The notes below the pieces were generated by a model. That model saw only the letters and a program-made list of their open reading frames with translations. It was not told the origin of the DNA and searched no databases. 64,000 nt of DNA from the NCBI GenBank assembly GCA_019058515.1, contig JAHPYY010000171.1:1-64000 (forward strand), in the 5' to 3' direction. The stretch's first letter is position 1; each line of letters starts with the position of its first letter. Source of the stretch: Promethearchaeota archaeon. Its GTDB lineage: Archaea > Asgardarchaeota > Lokiarchaeia > Sigynarchaeales > SOKP01. Positions 54,261 to 63,844 of the stretch are shown here, one piece after another. The position numbers and the translations under genes were made by a program.

Positions 54261-55469
54261 ATGTCAGTCGAAAATTTAACTGAAAAAGCTCTTGTTGGGG
54301 GGAGAGGGATTTTAAGGTTAGCCCCTACTTGGGTTCCGAGATTATTTTGTGTCCCTGGAAAACGACTGAAGCTACACCCTGACGATTACTACATTCTAGG
54401 CGGTTCACGTGGTGGGATCGATGAACGGTGGTTCTCGTCAACGACTAAAGCGGATAATGGCCCTTTGACTGCTCTTGACGAAGGCTTAAGTTATGTGGTG
54501 TATAAAAACAATTCTGAAGTGCATAAGATATTGCTAAAAGAGGTTATTGAACTGCTCCAAGATCGCCTAATCGGGAAGAGAATCTGGGAAAAATACACTG
54601 GTTGGCCAGTATATTCTAAGTATTTCGATAATCAAGGCGCATTACCTCATCACATCCATCACCGAGATATCCACGCTGCCTTAGTAAATCAAAAGGGAAA
54701 ACCCGAAGCCTATTATTTTCCCCCACAAGTGAACAATCACGGTGGTGATTTTCCGTATACCTTTTTTGGATTTCGTCCAGATGTTTCTAAAGCTGATATT
54801 AGGAAATGCCTTGCGGATTTTGCTAAAGGTGATAACAAAATTACAAACTTCTCGCGAGCGTATAAACTGGAATTAGGAACGGGATGGAATGTTCCACCGG
54901 GAGTATTACACGCTCCTGGAAGTTTGTGCACATATGAGCCCCAATGGGCTTCGGATGTATTTGCCATGTACGAATCCTTAACTCATGACCAATTAGTTTC
55001 AGAGGAATTGCTTTGGAAAGATGTTCCTCCTGAGAAAAAGGGAGATGTCGATATATTAATGGAAATCATCGATTGGGAGTTAAATGTGGATCCCGATTTT
55101 CATCAAAAGCATTTTATGCGGCCAAAGCCAGTTAAAAACATCGAAAAAATGAAAGATGAAGGATATATTGAGAATTGGATATGTTACAAGTCAAACGCTT
55201 TCAGCGCAAAGGAATTAACGGTTTTTCCTCAAATGAAAGTTAAAATTCAAGATAATGCGGCCTACGGCATGATTATGACCCAGGGACACGGTAAAATGGA
55301 ACATTGGAAAATTGAAACGCCGACTCTAATAAGGTACGGTCAATTAACTAACGACGAATTTTTTGTGAGCGAAGATGCAGCAAAACAAGGCATAGTTATT
55401 GAAAACTTTTCTGAAACCGAACCGCTTGTGATGTTAAAACATTTTGGTCCTAACAATCCAGATTTATAA
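54261..55469 (+). CDS. Cupin/phosphomannose-isomerase-like protein
   Basis: 402 residues. Central cupin with metal-binding HHIHHRDIHA (near residue 132), NNHGGDFPYTFFGFRP and GTGWNVPPGVLHAPGSLCTY, the pattern of class I mannose-6-phosphate isomerase-like cupins. A second cupin-like half follows (ELTVFPQMKVKIQDNAAYGM, IMTQGHGKMEHW). Probably a sugar isomerase. It is divergent from the GH29 gene and upstream of lipase-like and symporter genes. Intact, with better GC content than neighbours. Confidence 0.75.
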   Translation: MSVENLTEKALVGGRGILRLAPTWVPRLFCVPGKRLKLHPDDYYILGGSRGGIDERWFSSTTKADNGPLTALDEGLSYVVYKNNSEVHKILLKEVIELLQDRLIGKRIWEKYTGWPVYSKYFDNQGALPHHIHHRDIHAALVNQKGKPEAYYFPPQVNNHGGDFPYTFFGFRPDVSKADIRKCLADFAKGDNKITNFSRAYKLELGTGWNVPPGVLHAPGSLCTYEPQWASDVFAMYESLTHDQLVSEELLWKDVPPEKKGDVDILMEIIDWELNVDPDFHQKHFMRPKPVKNIEKMKDEGYIENWICYKSNAFSAKELTVFPQMKVKIQDNAAYGMIMTQGHGKMEHWKIETPTLIRYGQLTNDEFFVSEDAAKQGIVIENFSETEPLVMLKHFGPNNPDL

Positions 55470-55517
55470 ACTCCTCCTTCTTATTAATTTAATATAACTA
55501 GAAAAAGGTTTGCTTCT

Positions 55518-57044
55518 ATTCGGGTTTTCGAAATTGTATTATTGGTCCTACTTATTATTTTATCGATTCATTTCTTCTTACCACCAGTCGTAAGAAATGT
55601 AAAAAAAGATATAACGCGCGGTTGGATAAATTTAATTAATATTATCGTGTTTTTCTTTCATTTAATTTTCGAGGGAAACAGATGGCAGTTAATTCCGCTA
55701 TACTTATTAACATTGGTATTCTTCTTTTATGGCGTACCAAGATTTATTAAAAATTATAAAGTAAATCCTAAGGATATCGTCGCAGTAAAAAGAAAACTTT
55801 CGACAAAAGTCTTAGCGTGGGTCGCTGGGATTTGCTCGATATTAATTATCTCAACATCCTTAGTTCTAGATTCCGCTTTTCCCTTGTTTAAATTGCCTGA
55901 ACCAATGGGAAACTATAAAATTAGTACCACAAAATTCGACTTAGAGGATGCAAATCGACCAGAAATCTATACCGACGATCCAATGGACAATCGTAAAATA
56001 TTTGTTAGGGTATGATCTCCTATTGATGATTCCGAGGGATACCCTCTCGCTTCTTACATTGAAAAGCTTGAACCTTTCAGCCAATCTATTCAAAATCTAT
56101 ACGGTTCTCCATCCATCGTTCTGAGTCATTTTAACTTAATAACAACGCATTCATATGATACTGTTCCTATATCACATAAGCAATCAAAGTTTCCCGTTAT
56201 AATTTTCTCACATGCATATAGTAGCTACGATGAAGTTTACACTGCTTTCATGGAAGATTTAGCTAGCCACGGGTACATTGTATTTAGTATATCACACCCT
56301 TACGATACTGGCGTAGTTGTGTTCACAAACGGAGATGTAGTATACTTCAAAGGCTCCTTGGATTCACTTACCAATCAAATTTATGTTGAATCATTTCAAG
56401 AGCATTTAGGATATCTAATTAATAACCAATCACTGAGTGTAAAAAGGCAATCTCTCGAGAGAATAAGAGAAATCTGGAGGTTAAATTCGAACTTAGACAT
56501 CTGGGTGAACGACACGATGTATCTAATTGACCAGTTGGCAATCTCTAATAACGAGCGCATCCCCGCAATAATACGCGATAAGTACGATCTAGAACGAATA
56601 GGTGTCGTCGGGCATTCTTTCAGAGGAGCCACAGCGGGAGAAATGTGCTTAGTAGATGATAGAGTAGTAGCAGAAGTAAACTTGGATGGTATGCACTTTG
56701 GGAGCACTTTAGAACTCAATTTAACTAAACCTTTTATGCTAATGTATAGTTCTGAAGGAAATCAAGGGATGAATGATGTACTTTATCTCCAATCTGAAAC
56801 TACTTGTTATAATATTACAATCTTAGGCACTAAACACTTCAATTTCGGAGACATGAGTATCTGGGGGCCCGTTTTGGTTCAAATAGGGTTCATTGGTTCC
56901 ATCGACGGGTATCGCATGCTTGATGTCACAAACACTTATGTAATATCTTTTTTCAACAAATATCTTAAAAACATCGATTCCCAACTTCTAGAATCAATCT
57001 CTTCGTTCTATCCTGAAGTAATATTCCAAAAGAACGATAAATAA
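55518..57044 (+). pseudogene. PAF-acetylhydrolase-like alpha/beta hydrolase with in-frame TGA
   Basis: Three or four membrane helices, then a hydrolase domain: IFVRV-TGA-SPIDDSEG (56013-56015, where the family has VWYP, so TGG to TGA), VIIFSHAYSSYDEVYTAFME, DLASHGYIVFSISHPYD, nucleophile VVGHSFRGATAGEMC, LDGMHFG, and the His in GTKHFNFGD. The elbow is GHSFRG where GHSFGG is usual, a second likely lesion. The frame extends upstream of the first TTG (55542) to an ATT at 55518-55520 giving (M)RVFEIVLLVLLII, the usual beginning of this family. One frame throughout, apart from the TGA. Confidence 0.75.
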
Positions 57045-57073
57045 CACTTTTCCTCAAATTAAGAAAAAAAAAG

Positions 57074-58480
57074 TTAGTTAAAAGATGGCTTTTTGTCTTG
57101 CCATGGCGCAATTTCTTCGAACGCTTTAGAAACTTGAAGCACTGTCAATTCGTCAAATCTTCTTCCTACAATTTGCATTCCTATTGGCAAGCCAGATTTA
57201 TTCCATCCTGATGGGATTGAGGCAGCGGGTAAACCTGTCATATTAAACGGATAGGTAAAAGTCATCCAACTCACTATGTTCAATGTTTTCTTTCCAATTG
57301 TTGGAAAAACGGTGCCTGTTTCCAACCACTCTGGTTTAAAGGCAGTACACGGAAGTGTAGGAGTAACAAGGATATCATAGTCCTGAAAATAGCGATACAT
57401 TACTTCATAGACTCCTTTTCTTTGCTCCATCGCTTTTCCAATGTCCATTGCATTGTTATCTGCTCCTAATTTAATAGAAGCAGCTAAATCAGGTTCAAAA
57501 TCATCTGGATTTGCTTTAAATTCCTTTTGAAGATCGTAAGCATAACCCATACTTACTAAGGTTTTAAAAGCTGATTCGGGTTTCTTAATTTTCAGTTTTA
57601 CTTCCTCAACTTCCCAATTAAATTCTTCAAACTTGTGAACATTATTTAGAACATTTTCTTTAACTTCTTCATCAAGAATCTTTCCAAAGCCAAGACTTAT
57701 AGAATAGCCTATCTTCACTTTTTTAGGTTTAACCTCCAAGTTCTTAACATAGTCAATATTGTCATCAGGAAACGAGACATAGTCAGTTGGATGAGATCCT
57801 TTTAATACATTTAGCATTAAGGCCGCGTCCTTTACATAACGAACAATTGGACCATAATGATCCATAGTTTTAAATGCTATACCTATTCGTGGATAACTGG
57901 GAATTCGACCATATGTGGTCTTTAAACCGTAAACTCCACAACAACTGCTAGGTATTCTTATTGACCCTCCACCATCTGATCCTAAAGCTAAAGGTCCGAG
58001 TCCACTTGCCACAGAGGAGGCTGCTCCTCCACTTGAACCTCCTGAGTTAGTTTCTATGTTCCATGGATTTTTCGTCTCTCCGAAAATTTTATTTTTTGTA
58101 AGAGCAATATGACCAAATGCTGGAGTATTAGTTTTACCGAGTAATACGCATCCTGCATTGGTTAATCTTTGAACAGCTATATCATCTTGTTCAGGTATAA
58201 AACTTTGGTATAGTTTGGAACCGTAAGTTGTTTTAATTCCTTTAGTTTGGATTAAATCCTTAATTGATGTCGGAATTCCGTTTAATAATGCTAATTTCTC
58301 ACCAGTTTTTACCCGCTTGTCCGCTTCATTAGCCATCTTTCTCGCTAGATCAAAAGTGGTAGTACAATAAGCGTTTACAATAGGGTTGACTTTTTCAATT
58401 CTTTCTATAATGCTTTCAGTAATTTCCACTGAGCTTATTTCTTGATTGCTGATTTTTTCTCTCATTTCATAAGCAGACAT
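57074..58480 (-). CDS. Amidase-signature enzyme (GatA-like)
   Basis: 468 residues. Complete Ser-cisSer-Lys triad: Lys in TSIKDLIQTKG, cis-Ser in NSGGSSGGAASSVASG, and nucleophile Ser in LGSDGGGSIRIPSSCCGVYG. It matches GatA in length, but without gatB or gatC nearby it is more likely a stand-alone amidase hydrolysing an amide metabolite or peptide. ATG start at 58478-58480. Confidence 0.9.
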   Translation of the reverse strand: MSAYEMREKISNQEISSVEITESIIERIEKVNPIVNAYCTTTFDLARKMANEADKRVKTGEKLALLNGIPTSIKDLIQTKGIKTTYGSKLYQSFIPEQDDIAVQRLTNAGCVLLGKTNTPAFGHIALTKNKIFGETKNPWNIETNSGGSSGGAASSVASGLGPLALGSDGGGSIRIPSSCCGVYGLKTTYGRIPSYPRIGIAFKTMDHYGPIVRYVKDAALMLNVLKGSHPTDYVSFPDDNIDYVKNLEVKPKKVKIGYSISLGFGKILDEEVKENVLNNVHKFEEFNWEVEEVKLKIKKPESAFKTLVSMGYAYDLQKEFKANPDDFEPDLAASIKLGADNNAMDIGKAMEQRKGVYEVMYRYFQDYDILVTPTLPCTAFKPEWLETGTVFPTIGKKTLNIVSWMTFTYPFNMTGLPAASIPSGWNKSGLPIGMQIVGRRFDELTVLQVSKAFEEIAPWQDKKPSFN

Positions 58481-58711
58481 ATAGCATATATCTTCTTTAT
58501 TAATTTTCCTCTCCTCTATTTTTGAAGTAATTAAAAAGTATAATTTAGATTGATTTCTAATCCTATATAAATAATACTCTAGTTTTTCTTTTGCGAAAAT
58601 TTAGTGAATTTTTAATTACTTATTTTAACAAAGTTTTATTAAATCTACACTCAAATATGGTAACAAACTAAAATAATTACTTCTTAAATTATTAACTTTT
58701 AGCGAGATTCA

Positions 58712-60114
58712 ATGAGTGATATTAAAGGTAAAAAGTATACTGAAGTGATTTCTAACAAAAGAATAGTTTTTTTCTCTTTAATTGCACCTGTTGCGGGATT
58801 ACTAAGCGCTATGTGGGGAAATCTCCAATTTTACTCCGCTTCGGCTCTTTATATACCGCAAACTATCATCACAGTAGTTTTTTTAGTGTATTCAATTGTA
58901 GATTCCATAAATGATCCAATTATTAGGTATCTAACCGATCGATCAAGTAAATTCACTTCAAAATTCGGAAAGCGATACTTATGGATAGTAATTGGAGTAC
59001 TTTTGAGCCCGGTTTTCCTTTTATTTTGCTATTTCCCTATCTCAAACGATGTAATTGTCATGTCCATATGGTTAATTATATTTATGGCGATTTACGAGAC
59101 TTTTCTTACTCTTTACGAAGTTAGCCAGAAATCTTTGTTTCCCGATATGTTTTGAGAGCAAGAAAACAGAAGAAAAGTTAGCGTTATCGGAGGGATAATT
59201 GGAGAAATAACGCTAATTTTAGGGGTCTTTTTCATTCCCATAATGATAGAAATATGGGGAGGTGCAAACAGTCAATCTGCTTATTTAATTACCACGATTA
59301 TAATTATAGCGGTATGCTATCTATTAACCATCCCTTACCTTAAAGGGATCAGGGAAACGGAGGAAATGAAATCGTTCAGAACAGAACTAGACCAAGAAGG
59401 AAATAGTAATTCATCGGTAAAAGAAGTGATTACTCGGATTTTTAAAGATAAAAGTTGGATAGGTTTGGTAATTGCGCACTTATTGTATGTGATAGCTGGA
59501 TTATGCGTAATTAATGGCATAAACTTTTTCGTAGTATATAATCTGGAGTTACCGATCGCGCTAGCAAGCATCCCTGGGTAATTCATAGCATGGTTGCGAT
59601 TATTTTAGCACCAATTTGGATTAGTATAGCCAAGAAATTAGGCGTCAAAAAGACATTTATGACGAGCTTGTTCTTAAATTCACTCGCGTTTTTATTCTTC
59701 TTTTTTGTGAGCGATTTAGTCGTTATGTCGTTGGTCTTTGCTTTTATAGGAGTTGGCTCAAGCGTAAATCTAGCAGTAATATTTGATCTTATCCAAGCTG
59801 AAGGAATCGATAACGCAGCCGTTAATTCGGGAAAAAGAGAAGAGGGAACTTATATTGGTATTTTAAGAGCATTTTCAGCGTTCTCGCTATTCTTTCAGAC
59901 CCTTATTTTTGCTTTAGTAAGTAGCATATCTGGTTTCGATGCTACCATGGGGACAAATCAAACAGATCTAGCTAAACTCGGCCTTAATATTCAAATGAGC
60001 TTAATACCGTTTACTTTAGCAGTAATAGGTGCTATATTGTTCACATTGATGTATAAGATATCCAAGGAAAAAGCCAAAGAGAACACTTCAAAACTAGTTG
60101 AAATGGGATTATAA
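58712..60114 (+). pseudogene. GPH/MelB-type sugar:cation symporter, broken by TGA and a frameshift
   Basis: About 467 codons. Typical features: NDPIIRYLTDRSSKFTSKFG with KRYLWIVIG (loop 2-3), YEVSQKSLFPDMF-TGA-EQENRRKVSVIGG (TGA at 59153-59155), then FIPIMIEIWGG and a central KSFRTELDQ loop. At 59579-59590 the frame shifts by one base (LASIPG then IHSMVAIILA), after which helices 8-12 are normal. Two independent lesions. Close to GH29 and isomerase genes, so likely once took up the released sugar. Confidence 0.75.
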
Positions 60115-60225
60115 ATTTCATTTGATTAGAGAAAAATATTAAATAAACATTCTTTTTTCTTATATTTGCGTTTTTACTATTAGTTTTTATTTTAATCTTA
60201 AAATTTTTACCTAAGTGAATAAATT

Positions 60226-62136
60226 ATGCAAAAAAACCCCAATCCCAAAAAAATTAAAGATTTATTACAATCAGAAGAAGGATACAAATTGATTATAGAC
60301 AATCTCATGGATATCATCATCATCTTAGATTTGAATGGAACATTCTTGTATGTGAGTCCCCAAATCTATGAGATTTCCGGATTTAAACCTGAAGAAATTA
60401 TTGGAAAAAGCGGATTTAAAATAATGCATCCTGAAGATGTACGTAAAGCGTATAAAACGTTAAGAGGTGCAATAAAACGGAAAAAAAAACTGTCAATCTC
60501 GGCTGATGAAAAAGTATACATTGAATTTCGAACCTTACATAAAAATGGAAATTACATTGATGTATCAGCTAGTGGTAGAATAGCAAATATTGATGGTCAG
60601 GACAGAATTGTCGCAGCAATACATGATATTTCTGATCAAAAAAGAGCAGAATTCAAAATAAGAGAATCTGAGGCGCAACATCGTCTTATCACAGAAAATG
60701 CTAATGATATGATTGCAATATTAAATAATAAACTCGAATACGAATATGTTAATGAATCCGCATTTCACAAAATAATGGGGAGAACTAAAGAATCATTAAT
60801 AGGTGCTGAAGGATTAAGATGGATTCATCCTGAAGACCGAGAAAAATGTATAAATGCATTTAAGCAAGGTTGGAAAATCGGTGAAGCAAGTATTCAAGCT
60901 AGATTTAAAGATCTATATGATAAATATCATTGGCTTGAAATTAAAGGGCGAAAGATTGTTGATCAAACAGGAGAAGAGAAAATATTAATCGTTTCACGAG
61001 ATATATCAGCAAGAAAAGAGTACGAACAAAAATTAAAAGAATCGGAAGAAATGTTTAGAACCATAGCTGAACAAGCATTTATGGGTATTCTAATCGTTCA
61101 AGATGGAAAAATTGAATATGCAAATAGCGTCTTCCTTAATATTTTAGAGTACTCTTCTGAAGAAATAATTAATTGGAGTATTGAAGATTTAGTTAAGCTA
61201 ATACATCCGGATGATTTGCAATTTTTAAGAGCTTATAGAACAAAGTTACATGCTGGAGATCCGGATGTAAAACCTTATTATTCTTATAGAGTTTTTACCA
61301 AATCTGGGCAATTAAAATGGATCGACCAGTTTTCTAAACCTATAATATATAAGGGGAAGGAAGCAGAATTAAGAACAATCATGGATATTACAGATAAAAA
61401 GAAGGCTGAGCAAGAGTTAGTAAAATTAAACACTTTAAAGTCTGAACTTCTTAGAAGGACTTCTCACGAGTTGAAAACCCCCCTGGTTTCAATTAAGGGA
61501 TATGCGGATCTAATATTAAAGGTCCACAAGGATAAATTAGATGATTACGTTGTTGCTTCTCTTCGCGAGATAAAACTTGGTTGTGAACGGCTAGAATCTT
61601 TAATCCAAGATATACTGAAAACATCGGAATTGGAATCTAATAGCGTAGAATTAAAAAAAACAGATGAAGATTTATCGTTTTTAATAAAACTTTGTGTAAA
61701 AGAACAGAAAGGATTAATTAACTTAAGGAACCACACGATTAACCTCGAGATTCCCGATAAATTAATTATAAATATTGAACCTGACCAAATCCACATCGTT
61801 ATTAGTAATTTGCTCAACAATGCGATAAAATATACCCCACCCAATGGAGTTATCGATATAGGATCTACAATTGAGGAGGGATTTGTGAGAGTTTCAATAC
61901 GAGATAGCGGAATAGGCATAACTGAAGAGGAAAGGATACACCTATTTTTACAGTTTGGTAAGATTGAGCGTTACGGTCAAGGAGTTGATGTGATTTCTGA
62001 TGGATCTGGGTTAGGATTATATATCACCAAACGGATAATAGAATTACACGGAGGAGAAATCTGGGTCGAATCTGAGGGGCGAAACGAAGGGTCCACCTTC
62101 TATTTTACTCTTCCAATGAATACTCCAAGCAATTAA
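60226..62136 (+). CDS. Soluble PAS-PAS-PAS histidine kinase
   Basis: 636 residues: three PAS/PAC units (about 15-140, 145-265 and 270-395), HisKA with H413 in RRTSHELKTPLVSIKGY, and HATPase with N-box VISNLLNNAIKYTPP (near 527), G1 IRDSGIGITEEE, and GSGLGLYITKRIIELHGGEI. No membrane helices, so it senses a cytosolic signal such as redox or ligand. No response regulator is adjacent. All kinase motifs are intact, unlike the broken kinase-like gene at 52.4 kb. Confidence 0.93.
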   Translation: MQKNPNPKKIKDLLQSEEGYKLIIDNLMDIIIILDLNGTFLYVSPQIYEISGFKPEEIIGKSGFKIMHPEDVRKAYKTLRGAIKRKKKLSISADEKVYIEFRTLHKNGNYIDVSASGRIANIDGQDRIVAAIHDISDQKRAEFKIRESEAQHRLITENANDMIAILNNKLEYEYVNESAFHKIMGRTKESLIGAEGLRWIHPEDREKCINAFKQGWKIGEASIQARFKDLYDKYHWLEIKGRKIVDQTGEEKILIVSRDISARKEYEQKLKESEEMFRTIAEQAFMGILIVQDGKIEYANSVFLNILEYSSEEIINWSIEDLVKLIHPDDLQFLRAYRTKLHAGDPDVKPYYSYRVFTKSGQLKWIDQFSKPIIYKGKEAELRTIMDITDKKKAEQELVKLNTLKSELLRRTSHELKTPLVSIKGYADLILKVHKDKLDDYVVASLREIKLGCERLESLIQDILKTSELESNSVELKKTDEDLSFLIKLCVKEQKGLINLRNHTINLEIPDKLIINIEPDQIHIVISNLLNNAIKYTPPNGVIDIGSTIEEGFVRVSIRDSGIGITEEERIHLFLQFGKIERYGQGVDVISDGSGLGLYITKRIIELHGGEIWVESEGRNEGSTFYFTLPMNTPSN

Positions 62137-62197
62137 TAAATCCTGCTAATTTAATAGCAATCCAATTCTTTTTAAAACATTTTAGAAAATATTATTT

Positions 62198-62815
62198 ATG
62201 GCTACTAAAAAAAACGCGGAACTCCAAGCGAAAAAAATTGTTGAAAAGGTTTTAAAAGATAAGTCTCACCTTTCGAATCTATTAAACGCACTGTTGTCCA
62301 AACAAGATTCAGAACGATACCCTAACGCTATTGCGTTAGAAACCCTAAGCGAAGAGTATCCCGAACTAATCTATCCCGAATGGAACTTCTTTGTTGATTT
62401 ATTAAGAAGTCAGAATGCTTACCAAAAATCGATAGTAGTGTCTACCATTGCGAATCTAACGGCTTTAGATAAAGGTAAGAAATTTAAAGAGGTTTTTGAA
62501 GCTTTCTTTAACCTTATGGATGACAAAAGCGTTATTGTTACGAGAAAACTGGCTATAGTTGCAGGAAAAATTGCAATAGCAATACCATCGTTAAGAACGA
62601 AAGTAATTTCAGCCCTATTAGGCATTGACAATACGCGACACACCTCAAGTCGTAAGGATTTAATTAAAGGTGATATTGTAGAATCTGTTAGTATGTTTTT
62701 TAAAGATATTGAGAATAAGGAGCAGATTATTAAATTTGTAAAAAGCCAATTAAAAAGTAGTAGCCCGAATACCATAAAAAAAGCGAAACAATTCCTCTCC
62801 AAGTGGGCTACATGA
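62198..62815 (+). CDS. HEAT/ARM-like helical repeat protein
   Basis: 205 residues, all helical, with repeats of about 40 residues (KQDSERYPNAIALETLSEEY, YQKSIVVSTIANLTALDKGK, SVIVTRKLAIVAGKIAIAIP). HEAT-like scaffolds bind proteins or nucleic acids. 61 bp after the kinase, same strand, so possibly co-transcribed. Basic N-terminus and C-terminus. Confidence 0.65.
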   Translation: MATKKNAELQAKKIVEKVLKDKSHLSNLLNALLSKQDSERYPNAIALETLSEEYPELIYPEWNFFVDLLRSQNAYQKSIVVSTIANLTALDKGKKFKEVFEAFFNLMDDKSVIVTRKLAIVAGKIAIAIPSLRTKVISALLGIDNTRHTSSRKDLIKGDIVESVSMFFKDIENKEQIIKFVKSQLKSSSPNTIKKAKQFLSKWAT

Positions 62816-63030
62816 TATATTCGAAACTTGGGAATTGGATTAATCTGTTCAGTCAAATGAGTACCAAAAATGTCGTTGGATCGTATTTCTCTCAGATATT
62901 TATAGCTTATCTGAACTTAACTCCATTAAATTAAAAATATTCAATAATAATAATGTCTCTTAAACTGAAGAATTTAATTCAAGGAATTTAGAATGTGCTA
63001 CCTACATTACTATCTACTAGAATGATTGAT

Positions 63031-63579
63031 TTACATCGATAAAGAAAGTTGTTTGTATTTCTTGTGTAAATTTCGTACAATTGCTTTAAATGCTTCTCTT
63101 ACGCCTTCTCCAGTTTTGGCACTAGTTAAGTAATATCCAAGGAAATTCCTCTTATTGACTAATTTCTCCAAATTTGTTAAATCAATAGACTCCTCGTCAA
63201 CTAAATCTTTTTTATTTGCGAATACCACAACGGGAATATCTCCGCAGAAATGTCTAAGATCTTCGTGCCAATTAGCAATGTGCTTGAAGCTAGTCTTTCC
63301 AAGCTCATTATCTTCAAGGGAATACACAATTATGGCTGCTTTAGAATCGCGATAAAACCCGGGTCGTAAAAAGCTCAGATCGTCTTGACCGGCGATATCC
63401 CATAAGATTAACTTAACCGCGTCTTCTTCAATGGTTTCGTCGTGTTTGGAGAATTGAGCACCTAAGGTTTTTATGTAATTTTTATCGAAATGACCGCTTG
63501 TGTACTTCATAATTAACGATGTCTTCCCAACAGCGCCGTCGCCTATCACGGTAATCTTGAACTTGAAGGTTACACTCAT
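63031..63579 (-). CDS. Rab/Ras-like small GTPase
   Basis: 182 residues with all G motifs: G1 GDGAVGKTS, G2 Thr in YIKTLGAQF, G3 WDIAGQDD, G4 NKKD, G5 TSAKTGEG. The order and the WDxAGQ form are those of Ras-superfamily GTPases, expanded in Asgard archaea. No C-terminal cysteine for prenylation is present (ends KYKQLSLSM), and the N-terminus lacks a myristoylation Gly. It therefore must reach membranes, if at all, through partners. Start ATG 63577-63579. Alone. Confidence 0.95.
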   Translation of the reverse strand: MSVTFKFKITVIGDGAVGKTSLIMKYTSGHFDKNYIKTLGAQFSKHDETIEEDAVKLILWDIAGQDDLSFLRPGFYRDSKAAIIVYSLEDNELGKTSFKHIANWHEDLRHFCGDIPVVVFANKKDLVDEESIDLTNLEKLVNKRNFLGYYLTSAKTGEGVREAFKAIVRNLHKKYKQLSLSM

Positions 63580-63743
63580 TGGCTTTTTAATGGAATTGTA
63601 TTTCTAAAATACAATTGTGATGGACTTTTTAATAAAGTTATGTCGCTTAACTAAAAGGATAATTAAAAAAAGTTGGATAAAAAAAGTATTTAAAATACCA
63701 TAATTACAGGCACTATCTTGGAGTGATTCGTCATTTTTGCTTT

Positions 63744-63781
63744 GTTCTCTTTAAATTATAGATCTTTAATTTAAAGAGAAC
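63744..63781. repeat. 15-bp perfect inverted repeat, 8-nt spacer
   Basis: GTTCTCTTTAAATTA (63744-63758), spacer TAGATCTT, TAATTTAAAGAGAAC (63767-63781). It could be an operator, a terminator hairpin or a recombination site. Confidence 0.75.
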
Positions 63782-63823
63782 TAATCGTTTAATATTAGTG
63801 TTAAGAGAGATAAGAAAGAGAAA

Positions 63824-63844
63824 GGGGCTACATCCAGTAGCCCC
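63824..63844 (+). terminator. GC-rich 8-bp hairpin (possible terminator or structured RNA)
   Basis: GGGGCTAC-ATCCA-GTAGCCCC, followed by CCC and AATTGG. It is far richer in GC than its surroundings, so selection for RNA structure is plausible. Its loop resembles the loop of the hairpin at 1677-1695 (CTACCAGT). Terminator function is inference. Confidence 0.45.

Noticed and set aside
56013..59155. TGA read as Trp or selenocysteine in the hydrolase and symporter
   Set aside because: One TGA falls on a Trp position, but the symporter site is not a Trp or Cys site and that gene also has a frameshift. Normal genes use TGA as stop (padR, comB, korA).
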